From positions 186,001 through 250,000 of the forward strand of contig NZ_FRFC01000003.1 in NCBI RefSeq assembly GCF_900143675.1: DNA of 64,000 nucleotides. Direction: 5' to 3'. Origin of the DNA: Candidatus Nitrosotalea sinensis (GTDB lineage: Archaea > Thermoproteota > Nitrososphaeria > Nitrososphaerales > Nitrosopumilaceae). Below the pieces are notes generated by a model. The model did not search any database. It had not been told where the DNA came from and saw only the letters and a program-made list of their open reading frames with translations. A program made the position numbers and the translations under genes. Below are positions 14,736-23,450 of this stretch, piece by piece. How positions within the stretch are numbered: the first letter of the stretch is position 1; every line of letters starts with the position of its first letter.

Positions 14736-16066
14736 CTTGGGATATGAGGGGCTATCTAGATATTCTGGACAAAAAGGGTGAATTGGCAGTAATAAAAAAG
14801 AAAGTCTCAACTAAATTTGAGATTGCTGCTGTGACTTCCAAGGTGGACGGTTCAAAAGCACTTTTGTTTGAAAATGTCCGAGATACTAAATTTCGTGTGG
14901 TCTCAAACTTGGTTGGAACCAGAAAAAGATTTGCATATGCAGTAGGTTCTACCGAAGACAAAATACACACAAAAGTAATTTCTGCTATAAAACATGCATC
15001 AAAACCGAAACTTATCCCAAAAGCAAAGTTCATGGAAAACCAATCACGAGATCTATTTACACTTCCAATAATCACACATTTTGAAAAGGAACCTGGTCCC
15101 TTTATCACATCTTCAATCATATATACAAAAAACCAAGAAATGGGTACACAGAACTCTTCATTTAACAGATTATTGAGAATTGATGAAAAACACTTCTCAA
15201 TAAGAATGGTTGAAGGTAGGCATCTTCACAGGACTTTTGTTCATGCAAAAGAACATGGTGAAGACCTGAAAGTTGCCATATCTATAGGTGTACATCCAGC
15301 AATTTCAATAGCGGGAGCATATCAAGCAGATTGGGGAAAAGATGAACTTGAGATTGCAAATGAATTGCTTGACAAAAAACTTACTCTCTCAAAATTACCA
15401 TATTCCCAAATGAGTGTACCTTCAGAATCTGAAATAATAATTGAGGGAAAAATTCTCCAGGACAAGACTCACAAAGAATGGATGGTAGAAATGCTTCGTA
15501 CATATGATTTCAAAAGAGAACAACCTGTTTTTGAACTTGAGAGAATTTACTTTAGAGATAATCCTATATTTCATGATATATTGGCAGGTTTTGGAGAACA
15601 TCAATTACTCATGGGAATGCCTATTGAAGCAAAAATAAACAAGGAACTAAAACATGTCCTACCACAAACCAAGAATGTAGTTCTCACAGAAGGTGGCTGT
15701 AAATGGCTACATGCAGTAATTCAAATCTCAAAGAAACACGAATCTGATCCAAAAAAAGCAATTGATGCTACTTTTGCAGCCCACCGTTCACTTAAGAATG
15801 TGGTAGTTGTAGATGATGACATTGATCCGTCAGATCCTGTTGCTGTAGAATATGCAATGGCTACAAGGTTTCAAGCGGATACAGATCTAGTGATAATACC
15901 AAAAGTACGAGGTTCGAGCCTAGATCCATCAAGTGATCAAAAAAATCTTCTTACTACTAAAATGGGTGTAGATGCAACAAAATCATTCTCAAAGAGATCA
16001 GAAGGATTTGAGATTGCAAAGATTCCCGGTGCTGATAAATTATCATTAAAAAATTACATTAAATAA
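14732..16066 (+). CDS. UbiD-family prenylated-FMN decarboxylase
   Basis: A 444-residue UbiD-type decarboxylase that uses prenylated FMN. The family N-terminus (MRGYLDILDKKGEL), an E-R containing central region, and the C-terminal VVVDDDIDPSDP segment are present. In archaea one UbiD homolog, anhydromevalonate phosphate decarboxylase, serves the modified mevalonate route to isoprenoids. That is a likely role here because archaeal lipids require it, but a quinone role is possible since quinone-type electron carriers also exist in this phylum. The UbiX partner is not in the window. It converges on ctaB. Confidence 0.8.
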   Translation: MTWDMRGYLDILDKKGELAVIKKKVSTKFEIAAVTSKVDGSKALLFENVRDTKFRVVSNLVGTRKRFAYAVGSTEDKIHTKVISAIKHASKPKLIPKAKFMENQSRDLFTLPIITHFEKEPGPFITSSIIYTKNQEMGTQNSSFNRLLRIDEKHFSIRMVEGRHLHRTFVHAKEHGEDLKVAISIGVHPAISIAGAYQADWGKDELEIANELLDKKLTLSKLPYSQMSVPSESEIIIEGKILQDKTHKEWMVEMLRTYDFKREQPVFELERIYFRDNPIFHDILAGFGEHQLLMGMPIEAKINKELKHVLPQTKNVVLTEGGCKWLHAVIQISKKHESDPKKAIDATFAAHRSLKNVVVVDDDIDPSDPVAVEYAMATRFQADTDLVIIPKVRGSSLDPSSDQKNLLTTKMGVDATKSFSKRSEGFEIAKIPGADKLSLKNYIK

Positions 16067-16071
16067 AAAAT

Positions 16072-16977
16072 TCAAAGTGCAGAATCAATCATTAATGCAA
16101 TAAACAATATTGCAAGATATGGGCTTGAAAATTTGAATAGTGTCCATGATGCTTTCTCTGATGGTTTTACAAGAAGCCAAACACTTAGTGCAAACATTAT
16201 TGCGCCTGACACAATTGCAGTGTACAGGTATACCTCATGAAAGAGATGTTTTCCAGATGTCCCTACCATGAAAAATGGAAGTATGCTGAAGAGAACCATC
16301 ATTAACGTAGTTCCTGCAATTACACGAACTGACGTCTTTTCTGATTCGACTGCGGTCAACATTGGCACATTAACTTTGTTATAATCTTCTTTTACATGTA
16401 ATGTAAGGCTCCATATGTGCATAGGAATCCAGACAAAAACTAATCCTGCCATTACTAATCCCAAATCCCATAGTCCAGTGGTTGTCACAGCAACATATCC
16501 AATCATTGCAGGAGCTCCTCCAGAAAATCCTCCTAGAACAATATTTGTTCTACTTCTTCTTTTGAGAAGTTTACTGTAAACCAAAATGTTATCTGCTAAT
16601 CCAAATGCCATAAAAATTCCCGCCCATGTATTAATGGCAAAGGCGCATACTAGAGAAATTGCAGCAAGTATTAATCCGAAATATAATGCCTTTTTGGCTG
16701 GGTAAATTCTTCTACTTGGAATGGGTCTTTCCTTAGTTCGTTCCATTATTGCATCTATGTCTCTATCATTGTAGTTTGTTAGCGTATTTGCTGCTGCAGA
16801 ACCTGCAATTACACCCCCTGTAACCAAAATCCAAGTTAGAGGTGATATTGGAATATGATACAAATTCGATGCCGTGAGGGCTGCTCCTATTGCAGTGAAA
16901 ACAAGGAGATACCATATCTTTGGTTTGGTAACCTCGTAGTATACCTTAATTCTTGAACTAGCTTTTGTTGTTAGCAC
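16072..16977 (-). CDS. ctaB: Protoheme IX farnesyltransferase (heme O synthase)
   Basis: Membrane prenyltransferase of the UbiA family that adds farnesyl to heme B for terminal oxidases. The 301-residue protein has about nine hydrophobic segments and the Asp-rich site NYNDRDIDAIMERTKERP (residues 68-85). The second motif VYSKLLKRRSRTNIVLGG and the HIWSLTLHVKEDYNKVN loop are specific to CtaB rather than other UbiA enzymes. Start is GTG at 16977. Presence implies a heme-copper oxidase elsewhere in the genome. Confidence 0.92.
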   Translation of the reverse strand: MLTTKASSRIKVYYEVTKPKIWYLLVFTAIGAALTASNLYHIPISPLTWILVTGGVIAGSAAANTLTNYNDRDIDAIMERTKERPIPSRRIYPAKKALYFGLILAAISLVCAFAINTWAGIFMAFGLADNILVYSKLLKRRSRTNIVLGGFSGGAPAMIGYVAVTTTGLWDLGLVMAGLVFVWIPMHIWSLTLHVKEDYNKVNVPMLTAVESEKTSVRVIAGTTLMMVLFSILPFFMVGTSGKHLFHEVYLYTAIVSGAIMFALSVWLLVKPSEKASWTLFKFSSPYLAILFIALMIDSAL

Positions 16978-17031
16978 ACTCTTACTTCCATTTGGATCTT
17001 ATTACTTATTTATAGGTTGAAAAGGCACCAG

Positions 17032-17490
17032 TTATTTTGCAGGTTTGTAAGGCATGGGTTTTGTAGTTCTTTTCATCTCAATAAAGCTCTCGGAACGCTG
17101 AACTCCTTGAATTCGCCCAAGTCTCTCAGATATCAGTCGGTGCATCTCATCTAGATTTTTAGCATACATGGTCACAATTATATCGAATCTACCCGTAACC
17201 TCGGAAATTTCTCTTACCTCTGGAATCTTCATTAATTCTTCGATTACATTATCTCTCATCTTAGAGTCCATGTTAATTCCGGTAAGTGCTTTTACCGTGT
17301 AACCTAATTCTCTATCATTTACTACTATGGTAAAACGTTCAATGAGTTTTCTCTTAATTAATCTCTTAATTCGACTGTATACTACAGATGAGTTTACATT
17401 GATCTTTTTTGAGATTCTCGGAACTGATATGTTGGCATCCTGTGATAATTCTGATAAAATTATCATATCTAAATCATCAACTTTTGTCAT
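17032..17490 (-). CDS. Lrp/AsnC-family transcriptional regulator
   Basis: The 152-residue protein has an N-terminal winged helix (LDMIILSELSQDANIS, then INVNSSVVYSRIKRL) and a C-terminal RAM ligand-binding domain (from about residue 65; VREISEVTGRFDIIVTM). This is the full two-domain form. ATG at 17490 is preferred to the TTG before it. A TTAATAAG element lies about 33 bases upstream on the minus strand. Its targets and effector are unknown; the asd-family gene upstream on the same strand is a possible one. Confidence 0.88.
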   Translation of the reverse strand: MTKVDDLDMIILSELSQDANISVPRISKKINVNSSVVYSRIKRLIKRKLIERFTIVVNDRELGYTVKALTGINMDSKMRDNVIEELMKIPEVREISEVTGRFDIIVTMYAKNLDEMHRLISERLGRIQGVQRSESFIEMKRTTKPMPYKPAK

Positions 17491-17564
17491 CAAAATACAG
17501 ATTATTGTGAATAAATGGATCTTATTAAGTTATTAGTGTAAAATTTCTATAATTTTAGAAGTTT

Positions 17565-18641
17565 CTATATGTAGCCTTTCTTGTATAGCATTTCCGCTAA
17601 GAGAACTGCTCCTTTTGCAGAACCCATTTTTTCATTATGTGAGAATAATACATACTTGATTCCATTATCAAATACTGTATCTTCTCTTAATCTTCCTACC
17701 ACTGTAGTCATTCCTTCGTTTATCTCTCTATCAAGTCTTGGCTGTGGCCTTGTGGGATCTTCATTTACCATCAAGTACTCTTTTGGGGCTGATGGTAAAC
17801 CTGTTACACTCACGCTGTTTGAGAATTCTTTCATTGCTTTCTTTACTGTTTCAGGATCCACATGTGTGGCAGTTTCAACGAAAACACTCTCAGTATGACC
17901 ATCTAATACTGGAACCCTTGTACATGTACAACTTACCTTCATCTTTGCTGGATCAATCTTTCCATCTACCAGTTTACCAAGTATCTTTCCCGTTTCTAGT
18001 CTAACCTTGTCCTCTTCTTTTGGTATGTATGGAATGATGTTATCAGTAATGTCTAATGCTGATACACCAGGTGATCTACCTGCTCCTGACATTGCTTGCA
18101 TAGATGTCATGATTATCTTTTGAGCGCCAAATTTGTCCAAAAGTGGTTTCATTGTGATTGCAAGTCCTGTTGTTGTACAATTTGGTAATGGTGCAACAAA
18201 TCCCTTCCAACCTCTATTCTTTTTTTGAATATCTAGCAATCCTATATGATCATCATTTATTCCTGGAATTAATATTGGTACATCTGCTTCGTATCTGTAA
18301 GCGGCAGAAGTACTTATGACTGGTACATGCTTTGCAAATTTTGTTTCAATGTCTCTTGCCGCTTCGCTTTCTACAGAACTGAAGATTAAATCAAAATTCT
18401 CTGGATTAATGTCATCTACTGCGTCTATTGTCATGTTTTTTACATAATCTGGAATAGGCTCACGCAAGTGCCATCTCAAGATGCCGGTATTTGGGTCTCT
18501 TATTGCATCCTCAAACTTTTTCTTGGCTGATCTCTCTGATGCCGCTATCTGCTTAACCTCAAACCATGGATGTTTATTTAATGCAAGAACAAATTCCTGG
18601 CCTACTGCGCCAGTAACTCCTATTATCGCTACACGTTTCAT
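17565..18641 (-). CDS. asd: Aspartate-semialdehyde dehydrogenase family (possible malonyl-/succinyl-CoA reductase)
   Basis: A 358-residue NADP-dependent acyl reductase. GVTGAVG at residues 8-14 binds nucleotide, and PNCTTTGL holds the catalytic Cys C155. The archaeal-type Asd C-terminus (DREINEGMTTVVGRLRED) is present. Aspartate-semialdehyde dehydrogenase feeds lysine, threonine and methionine synthesis. In Sulfolobales a paralog reduces malonyl-CoA in the 3-hydroxypropionate/4-hydroxybutyrate cycle, and a similar duty has been proposed for an Asd-like gene in ammonia oxidisers. Sequence alone does not separate the two. It is divergent from the cobalamin operon. Confidence 0.85.
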   Translation of the reverse strand: MKRVAIIGVTGAVGQEFVLALNKHPWFEVKQIAASERSAKKKFEDAIRDPNTGILRWHLREPIPDYVKNMTIDAVDDINPENFDLIFSSVESEAARDIETKFAKHVPVISTSAAYRYEADVPILIPGINDDHIGLLDIQKKNRGWKGFVAPLPNCTTTGLAITMKPLLDKFGAQKIIMTSMQAMSGAGRSPGVSALDITDNIIPYIPKEEDKVRLETGKILGKLVDGKIDPAKMKVSCTCTRVPVLDGHTESVFVETATHVDPETVKKAMKEFSNSVSVTGLPSAPKEYLMVNEDPTRPQPRLDREINEGMTTVVGRLREDTVFDNGIKYVLFSHNEKMGSAKGAVLLAEMLYKKGYI

Positions 18642-18712
18642 GAAGAAAATAGCCCTTTATACAATTAATATTCTTTTAGCAACAAAGCACAACTAAATAC
18701 CGTTATGCGTAT

Positions 18713-19798
18713 TTGAAAAACGTGAAAATTCGGGTACCAGAAGCTATAACAAATCATAAAGTAGCCTCTCACGGAGGTATCTTTTCAATTGGACCAAAAC
18801 ATAATCCTAAGTTGCTAGATTTTAGCTCAAATGTAAATCCACTTGGATTTCCACCCTCAGTGAAAAATGCATTCAAAAATCTTTCGCAGATATCGATCTA
18901 TCCTGATCCTGACTCAAATGAACTGAGAACTGCTTTGCAAAAATTCATTGGTATTTCAAAAAATCAAATCGTGGTGGGTAATGGTGCCACTGAAATAATC
19001 TACAATTATTGTACGGCATTTTTGAAAAACCAAAATGTACTAATTCCTATTCCTACGTTTAGTGAATACGAATCTGCTGCAAAACTACACAATGCTAAAC
19101 TCTATTTCTTCAAAACGATGGATCTGAATAAAGACTTGGATGAATTTAACAACATGATTTCTGAGAAAAATTGTGTTTTTTTATGTAACCCTAATAATCC
19201 TACTGGATCTATTTTGAAAAAACAAAATGTATTGCGCATTATAGAATCTGCATATAATAAATCCGCAATGGTGTTTCTTGATGAATGCTTTATTGAGCTT
19301 GTACCAGATACAAATGAGAGTGTCATATCATACCTTCGAGAATTTGACAATCTCTTTATCCTAAGATCACTTACAAAATCTTTTGGGCTTGCAGGACTAC
19401 GGATTGGATATGGCATTGGAAATAAAAAAATCATTGAAATTTTACAAAAAATAAAAATTCCGTGGAATGTCAGTGGAACTGCACAACAATCTGCAATAAT
19501 GGCATTGTCTGATAAATCACACATACCAAAAACGCTTAATCTAATAAAAAAAGAATCAAAATTTCTAATAAACTCAATATCTAACATTCCTGGATTTACC
19601 TGTTACAATTCTGCAACCAATTTTATTTTGATACGATCCGATATTCCATCAAGTAAATTACAAAGTAAATTGTTGAAGAAAAATATTCTTGTACGTGATT
19701 GTAGTACATTTAGAGGATTGAATAGTAGTTTTATACGAATTGCAATCAGAACTCATAAAGAAAATATCAGGCTCATAGAGGCACTAAAAGAACAATGA
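18713..19798 (+). CDS. cobD: Threonine-phosphate decarboxylase-like / HisC-like aminotransferase (cobalamin cluster)
   Basis: A 361-residue PLP enzyme of fold type I. GNGATE (89-94), NPNNPTG (159-165), and the Schiff-base lysine K222 in LTKSFGLAGLRIGY are visible. The family includes histidinol-phosphate aminotransferase and CobD, which decarboxylates threonine phosphate to the aminopropanol linker of B12. A separate hisC sits in the his operon at 44209, and this gene overlaps cobQ, so CobD is the better call. Start is TTG at 18713, with a GTG nine bases later as an alternative. Confidence 0.82.
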   Translation: MKNVKIRVPEAITNHKVASHGGIFSIGPKHNPKLLDFSSNVNPLGFPPSVKNAFKNLSQISIYPDPDSNELRTALQKFIGISKNQIVVGNGATEIIYNYCTAFLKNQNVLIPIPTFSEYESAAKLHNAKLYFFKTMDLNKDLDEFNNMISEKNCVFLCNPNNPTGSILKKQNVLRIIESAYNKSAMVFLDECFIELVPDTNESVISYLREFDNLFILRSLTKSFGLAGLRIGYGIGNKKIIEILQKIKIPWNVSGTAQQSAIMALSDKSHIPKTLNLIKKESKFLINSISNIPGFTCYNSATNFILIRSDIPSSKLQSKLLKKNILVRDCSTFRGLNSSFIRIAIRTHKENIRLIEALKEQ

Positions 19799-20640
19799 CT
19801 GCATCAACTTTGATGATACAAGGTACCTCGTCAGGAGCTGGTAAAACAACTCTTGTAACTGCGCTTTGCAGAATTCTCTCTGATGAAGGCTACAAAGTAG
19901 CCCCATTCAAATCACAAAATATGTCTTCCTATTCATATGTAGGTGAAAAATTTGAAATTTCACGGGCACAGGCTATTCAGGCAATTGCAGCAAGAACAGA
20001 GATAACTCCTATGATTAACCCTATTCTTCTAAAACCTCTTGGAAACTACAACAGCCATGTCTTTGTCAAAGGCATCTCTTATGGTAAGATGCATGCACAA
20101 GATTATTACAAAAAATTTGCGTTATACAAGGGTCTTACAGAATCAAAAAACTCACTTGATCATCTATTACAAACAAATGACATTGTAATACTGGAAGGGG
20201 CAGGTTCTCCTGCTGAGATAAATCTACAGCAATATGACATTGCTAATATGAAAATGGCAGAATATTGTAAAGCGCCTGTAATTCTTGTTACTGATATTGA
20301 CAAGGGAGGAAGTTTTGCAAGCATTGTAGGAACTCTAACACTTCTTGAAAAAAGGCATCAGAAATTTATCAAGGGATTTGTAATAAACAAATTTCGAGGA
20401 GATGTGACTATATTGTATCCTAGCTATTCTGTACTAAAAAAGAAAACCGGAAAACCTGTTTTTGGGACAATTCCATTGATTGACTTTGATATACCTGATG
20501 AAGACTCATTACACTCAAATCCAAAACAAATCTCATGGTCTACCAAATATCTTAACGTACTAGATAAGGAAATAAACCATCTATCTAAAATTGTGGAAAA
20601 AAACCTTGACATGAAAAAAATACGAGGTCTACTTCATTGA
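19795..20640 (+). CDS. cobQ: Cobyric acid synthase lacking the glutaminase domain
   Basis: The 281 residues cover only the ATP-dependent synthetase half of CobQ. The P-loop GTSSGAGKTT lies at residues 10-19, KSQNMSSYSY near 40, then LEGAGSPAEINL near 139, DIDKGGSFASIVGT near 165 and INKFRGD near 200. CobQ amidates four side chains of the corrin ring and is normally about 480-500 residues with a C-terminal GATase triad domain. That domain is absent, and the gene ends in a clean overlap with cbiB, so it is not obviously a frameshift. Ammonia or a separate glutaminase would have to supply nitrogen. Confidence 0.85.
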   Translation: MTASTLMIQGTSSGAGKTTLVTALCRILSDEGYKVAPFKSQNMSSYSYVGEKFEISRAQAIQAIAARTEITPMINPILLKPLGNYNSHVFVKGISYGKMHAQDYYKKFALYKGLTESKNSLDHLLQTNDIVILEGAGSPAEINLQQYDIANMKMAEYCKAPVILVTDIDKGGSFASIVGTLTLLEKRHQKFIKGFVINKFRGDVTILYPSYSVLKKKTGKPVFGTIPLIDFDIPDEDSLHSNPKQISWSTKYLNVLDKEINHLSKIVEKNLDMKKIRGLLH

Positions 20641-21626
20641 TGTTTGTACCTATAATTGCAGTCATCATTGCACTTGTGCTTGATCTTGTTTTTGGTGATC
20701 CAAAAAATAGATATCATCCTACAGTATGGATTGGTAGAATAATTGGGAAAATTATTCCATACACAAGATCACAAAATCCTACAAATGAGAAAATCAATGG
20801 AACACTTGGAATTGTTTTCATTGTTATTCTTATCTCTGTTTTAATATCTTTATTCTCGTCATCCATGAATCAAATATACAATCTTGATTCTAATATCTAC
20901 AAGACATTACTTGTTATAACAGGAGTGATCGCTACAGGTATTCTTCTTAAAACTACTATTGCAATCAAGGGAATGGAAAGCCATGCTTCTGCCATTATGG
21001 ATTCTTTATCTAAAAATGATCTAGAAGGGGCACGAGTAAAACTATCTATGATAGTAAAACGTGATACTATGAATCTGGACAAACAGCACGTAATTTCTGC
21101 TACTCTTGAGAGCATAAGTGAGAATATTGTTGACGGAATAACTGGACCGCTTTTTTATTTTTCATTTTTTGGTCTAATCGGTGCGTTTGTTTACAGGACT
21201 ATAAACACAGCAGACTCTATGGTTGGATATAAGACAGATATATTTAGAAACGTCGGCTGGTTTGCTGCCAATTGTGATAAGGCATTAAACTTTCTTCCAT
21301 CTAGGCTTACCAGTCTTGTAATGATACTTTCTTGTATTATTCTAAAGAAAGACTGGAGACATTCTATACATATAATGAAAAGAGATGGCCCAAAGACTGA
21401 GAGTCCTAATGCTGGATACCCTATGGCTACATTGGCAGGTGCATTGGGAATCAAGTTTGAAAAGATAGAGCATTATGTATTAGGTGATGGAAATTCAGTA
21501 ATTACTGAAATGCATTTCAAGTCTGCAATCTCTATAATGAAACTAACTAGTATTATGTTTACTTTATGTTTCACAATACCTGTAATTATTATCTTGTCAT
21601 CTATTGGCTGGTGGTTCAATGTTTAA
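20640..21626 (+). CDS. cbiB: Adenosylcobinamide-phosphate synthase
   Basis: Integral membrane enzyme attaching aminopropanol phosphate to adenosylcobyric acid. The 328-residue protein has several hydrophobic segments and the family N-terminus LDLVFGDPKNRYHPTVWIGR; SENIVDGITGPLFYF and the NTADSMVGYKT segment are also typical. The ATG at 20640 overlaps the cobQ stop (ATGA), preferred over the adjacent TTG. It is the third gene of the B12 run. Confidence 0.92.
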   Translation: MFVPIIAVIIALVLDLVFGDPKNRYHPTVWIGRIIGKIIPYTRSQNPTNEKINGTLGIVFIVILISVLISLFSSSMNQIYNLDSNIYKTLLVITGVIATGILLKTTIAIKGMESHASAIMDSLSKNDLEGARVKLSMIVKRDTMNLDKQHVISATLESISENIVDGITGPLFYFSFFGLIGAFVYRTINTADSMVGYKTDIFRNVGWFAANCDKALNFLPSRLTSLVMILSCIILKKDWRHSIHIMKRDGPKTESPNAGYPMATLAGALGIKFEKIEHYVLGDGNSVITEMHFKSAISIMKLTSIMFTLCFTIPVIIILSSIGWWFNV

Positions 21627-22344
21627 GGCAATTTCATCTGTAGTTTCATTTCTTACAATCATACCTTCTAAGAATAGTGAACTGGACACTGTTGCAAAAA
21701 ATATGTATCTATTTCCAGTTGCTGGTTCTTTGATAGGATTGATAATTGGTGCTGCAGGTTACGGCCTATCTTTATTTGCTCATCCATTAATCACAGGTCT
21801 TGTATTGACTGGTGCTATTACTATAATCACAGGAATACATCACACAGATGCACTTTGTGATTTTGCAGATGGAATAATGGCAAAAGGAACAAAAGAAAAA
21901 AAACTCAAAGCAATGAGGGATCCAGCAGTTGGCTCCGCAGGAGTGATCACAATTGTGCTGTATGCAGCAGGAATGATAATTGGTATTTCAATGATGAAAG
22001 GTCTTGTATTGTTTGAAGCAATCTTACTAAGTGAATTAATGGCCAAACTTTCAATGGTTATCCAAGCAAATAGGGGCATGTCTGCCTGGCCAGGACTAAG
22101 CTCTCCATTTACTCAATTTATGAAGGATCCGAAAAAACTTGCTACTGCAATGGTTCTTGCAATAACACCAACATTGGTTTTGGGAGGGGTTACAGGCATA
22201 ATTGTAGTAATATCTTGTATTGGACTGTCTTTTTTGATGCTTGCTATTGCAAAGAAAAGTTTTGGAGGAATCTCAGGCGATGTCTTTGGGGCAAGTAATG
22301 AACTAGTACGATTAGCGTCTCTTTTGATCTTTGCATCGACATGA
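21619..22344 (+). CDS. cobS: Cobalamin (adenosylcobinamide-GDP ribazoletransferase) synthase
   Basis: Membrane enzyme joining activated cobinamide to the lower-ligand ribazole. The 241-residue protein has several transmembrane segments and the acidic HHTDALCDFADGIMA motif near residue 78, followed by MRDPAVGSAGV. The ATG at 21619 gives the usual short N-terminus; an upstream TTG is less likely. It overlaps cbiB by 8 bases and cobY by 4, consistent with one transcript. Confidence 0.92.
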   Translation: MFKAISSVVSFLTIIPSKNSELDTVAKNMYLFPVAGSLIGLIIGAAGYGLSLFAHPLITGLVLTGAITIITGIHHTDALCDFADGIMAKGTKEKKLKAMRDPAVGSAGVITIVLYAAGMIIGISMMKGLVLFEAILLSELMAKLSMVIQANRGMSAWPGLSSPFTQFMKDPKKLATAMVLAITPTLVLGGVTGIIVVISCIGLSFLMLAIAKKSFGGISGDVFGASNELVRLASLLIFAST

Positions 22345-22925
22345 TTGGGCTTGTGATGTGCGGTGGTAAAGGCACTAGAATGCAATCTAGAGAAGAAAAG
22401 CTTCTTCTAAAATATAAAAAACCACTGATAGAACATGTGATAAATGCACTCGATAATTCTAAATTATTTTCCAAGATTGTATGCGTTACAAGTAATAATG
22501 CACCAAAAACAAGAGAATTTGTTTCTAGTCTAGGAATTGAGATCTTTGATGCCAAAGGTGATGGGTATTCTAATGATCTTGGAGAATCATTATCCAAATT
22601 TGATGAACTAGTTTTTGTAACCTCTGGAGACCTACCTCTCTTAGATTCTGAAATTATTAAAAAAATCATTAATTTGGTAAATATAAAAAATGTGTGGACA
22701 AGCATACTTGTACGAAAAGATTTTCTAAAATCGCTGGGTCTTGATTCTGAATTTTTTATAGAATACAATGGAGAAAATTGTGCTTATACTGGAATATCTA
22801 TAGTAAATCCAGTACAAACAAAAAAAATGCAATCTGTACCTGAATCATATGTGATTCTTGATGATAAGAGAATATCTGTTAATCTTAATACTGAAAAAGA
22901 ATATGACTTAATCTGCACTACCTAA
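22341..22925 (+). CDS. cobY: GTP:adenosylcobinamide-phosphate guanylyltransferase, archaeal type
   Basis: Archaeal non-orthologous replacement for bacterial CobU; activates cobinamide phosphate with GTP. The 194-residue nucleotidyltransferase has the MCGGKGTRM loop at residues 6-14, with E-E-K-x-L and KPLIEHV behind it, and the acidic TSGDLPLL near residue 93. It closes the B12 operon. Its 3' end converges on and overlaps rps27e by 18 bases. Confidence 0.9.
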   Translation: MIGLVMCGGKGTRMQSREEKLLLKYKKPLIEHVINALDNSKLFSKIVCVTSNNAPKTREFVSSLGIEIFDAKGDGYSNDLGESLSKFDELVFVTSGDLPLLDSEIIKKIINLVNIKNVWTSILVRKDFLKSLGLDSEFFIEYNGENCAYTGISIVNPVQTKKMQSVPESYVILDDKRISVNLNTEKEYDLICTT

Positions 22926-23105
22926 AACTTTGCCATTTATTTTTGCAACAGATCCTGTAGGTTCTGCTAGTGTGTTGCCACATGCTTTACATGTTACTGT
23001 TGAAGAAACATGTGAATATACAACGCTCTCTTCTCCGCATTCCTTGCATTGAACTCTCTGGAACTTGCTTCCGGGCTTTGGTATCCAAATGTGTGCTTTC
23101 TTCAT
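22908..23105 (-). CDS. rps27e: 30S ribosomal protein S27e
   Basis: 65-residue zinc-ribbon ribosomal protein. A CKEC pair and a CKAC pair frame the ribbon, with VQCKECGEESVVYSH and VTCKACGNTLAEPTG typical of S27e. It directly follows L44e on the minus strand, with stop and start sharing one base. This L44e-S27e order is conserved in archaea. Confidence 0.94.
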   Translation of the reverse strand: MKKAHIWIPKPGSKFQRVQCKECGEESVVYSHVSSTVTCKACGNTLAEPTGSVAKINGKVLGSAD

Positions 23106-23383
23106 TATGCAACAAGCTCCAATTTTCTTAATCTAATACCTGATACATTCCATTTTTTCTTGCATTCTGGACATGTCATGATTGGTGTAAGTTTTTTAGT
23201 TGTTTTTGCTGGCTTTGCCAATTTGGGGAATTTCTGACCACCATATCCCTTCTTATCCTCGGCGTGTCTTCTTTCACCTATTGCAGAACCTCTTCTCTTC
23301 CCTGCCTTGTATATGGAGACCTTGTGTAAAGTATGCTTTTTACACTTAGGGCAATACCTGTTGATCTCCTTTGGCATATTCAT
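23105..23383 (-). CDS. rpl44e: 50S ribosomal protein L44e
   Basis: 92-residue zinc-binding ribosomal protein with a CPKC pair near the N-terminus and a CPEC pair near residue 74. The basic middle (YKAGKRRGSAIGERRH) and GGQKFPKLAKP are typical. The frame extends further upstream, but the ATG at 23383 yields MNMPKEINRYCPKC, aligning with the usual family N-terminus (M-x-x-PKE). Confidence 0.93.
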   Translation of the reverse strand: MNMPKEINRYCPKCKKHTLHKVSIYKAGKRRGSAIGERRHAEDKKGYGGQKFPKLAKPAKTTKKLTPIMTCPECKKKWNVSGIRLRKLELVA

Positions 23384-23450
23384 AAAAAATGAGCTGCGTT
23401 GACCGTAATTTAAACATCGCTTTAATAGTATAGTCAATTACATCTTTTCT

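Noticed and set aside
14752-15120. Minus-strand open frame inside the UbiD gene
   Set aside because: Overlaps a well-conserved gene and has no recognisable protein features.
20640-21626. Frameshift remnant of a CobQ glutaminase domain after cobQ
   Set aside because: The downstream sequence is a complete cbiB from its first codon; no glutaminase motif appears in any frame.
23384-23437. N-terminal extension of L44e
   Set aside because: The extra 18 residues are not ribosomal in character and precede the conserved MxxPKE start.
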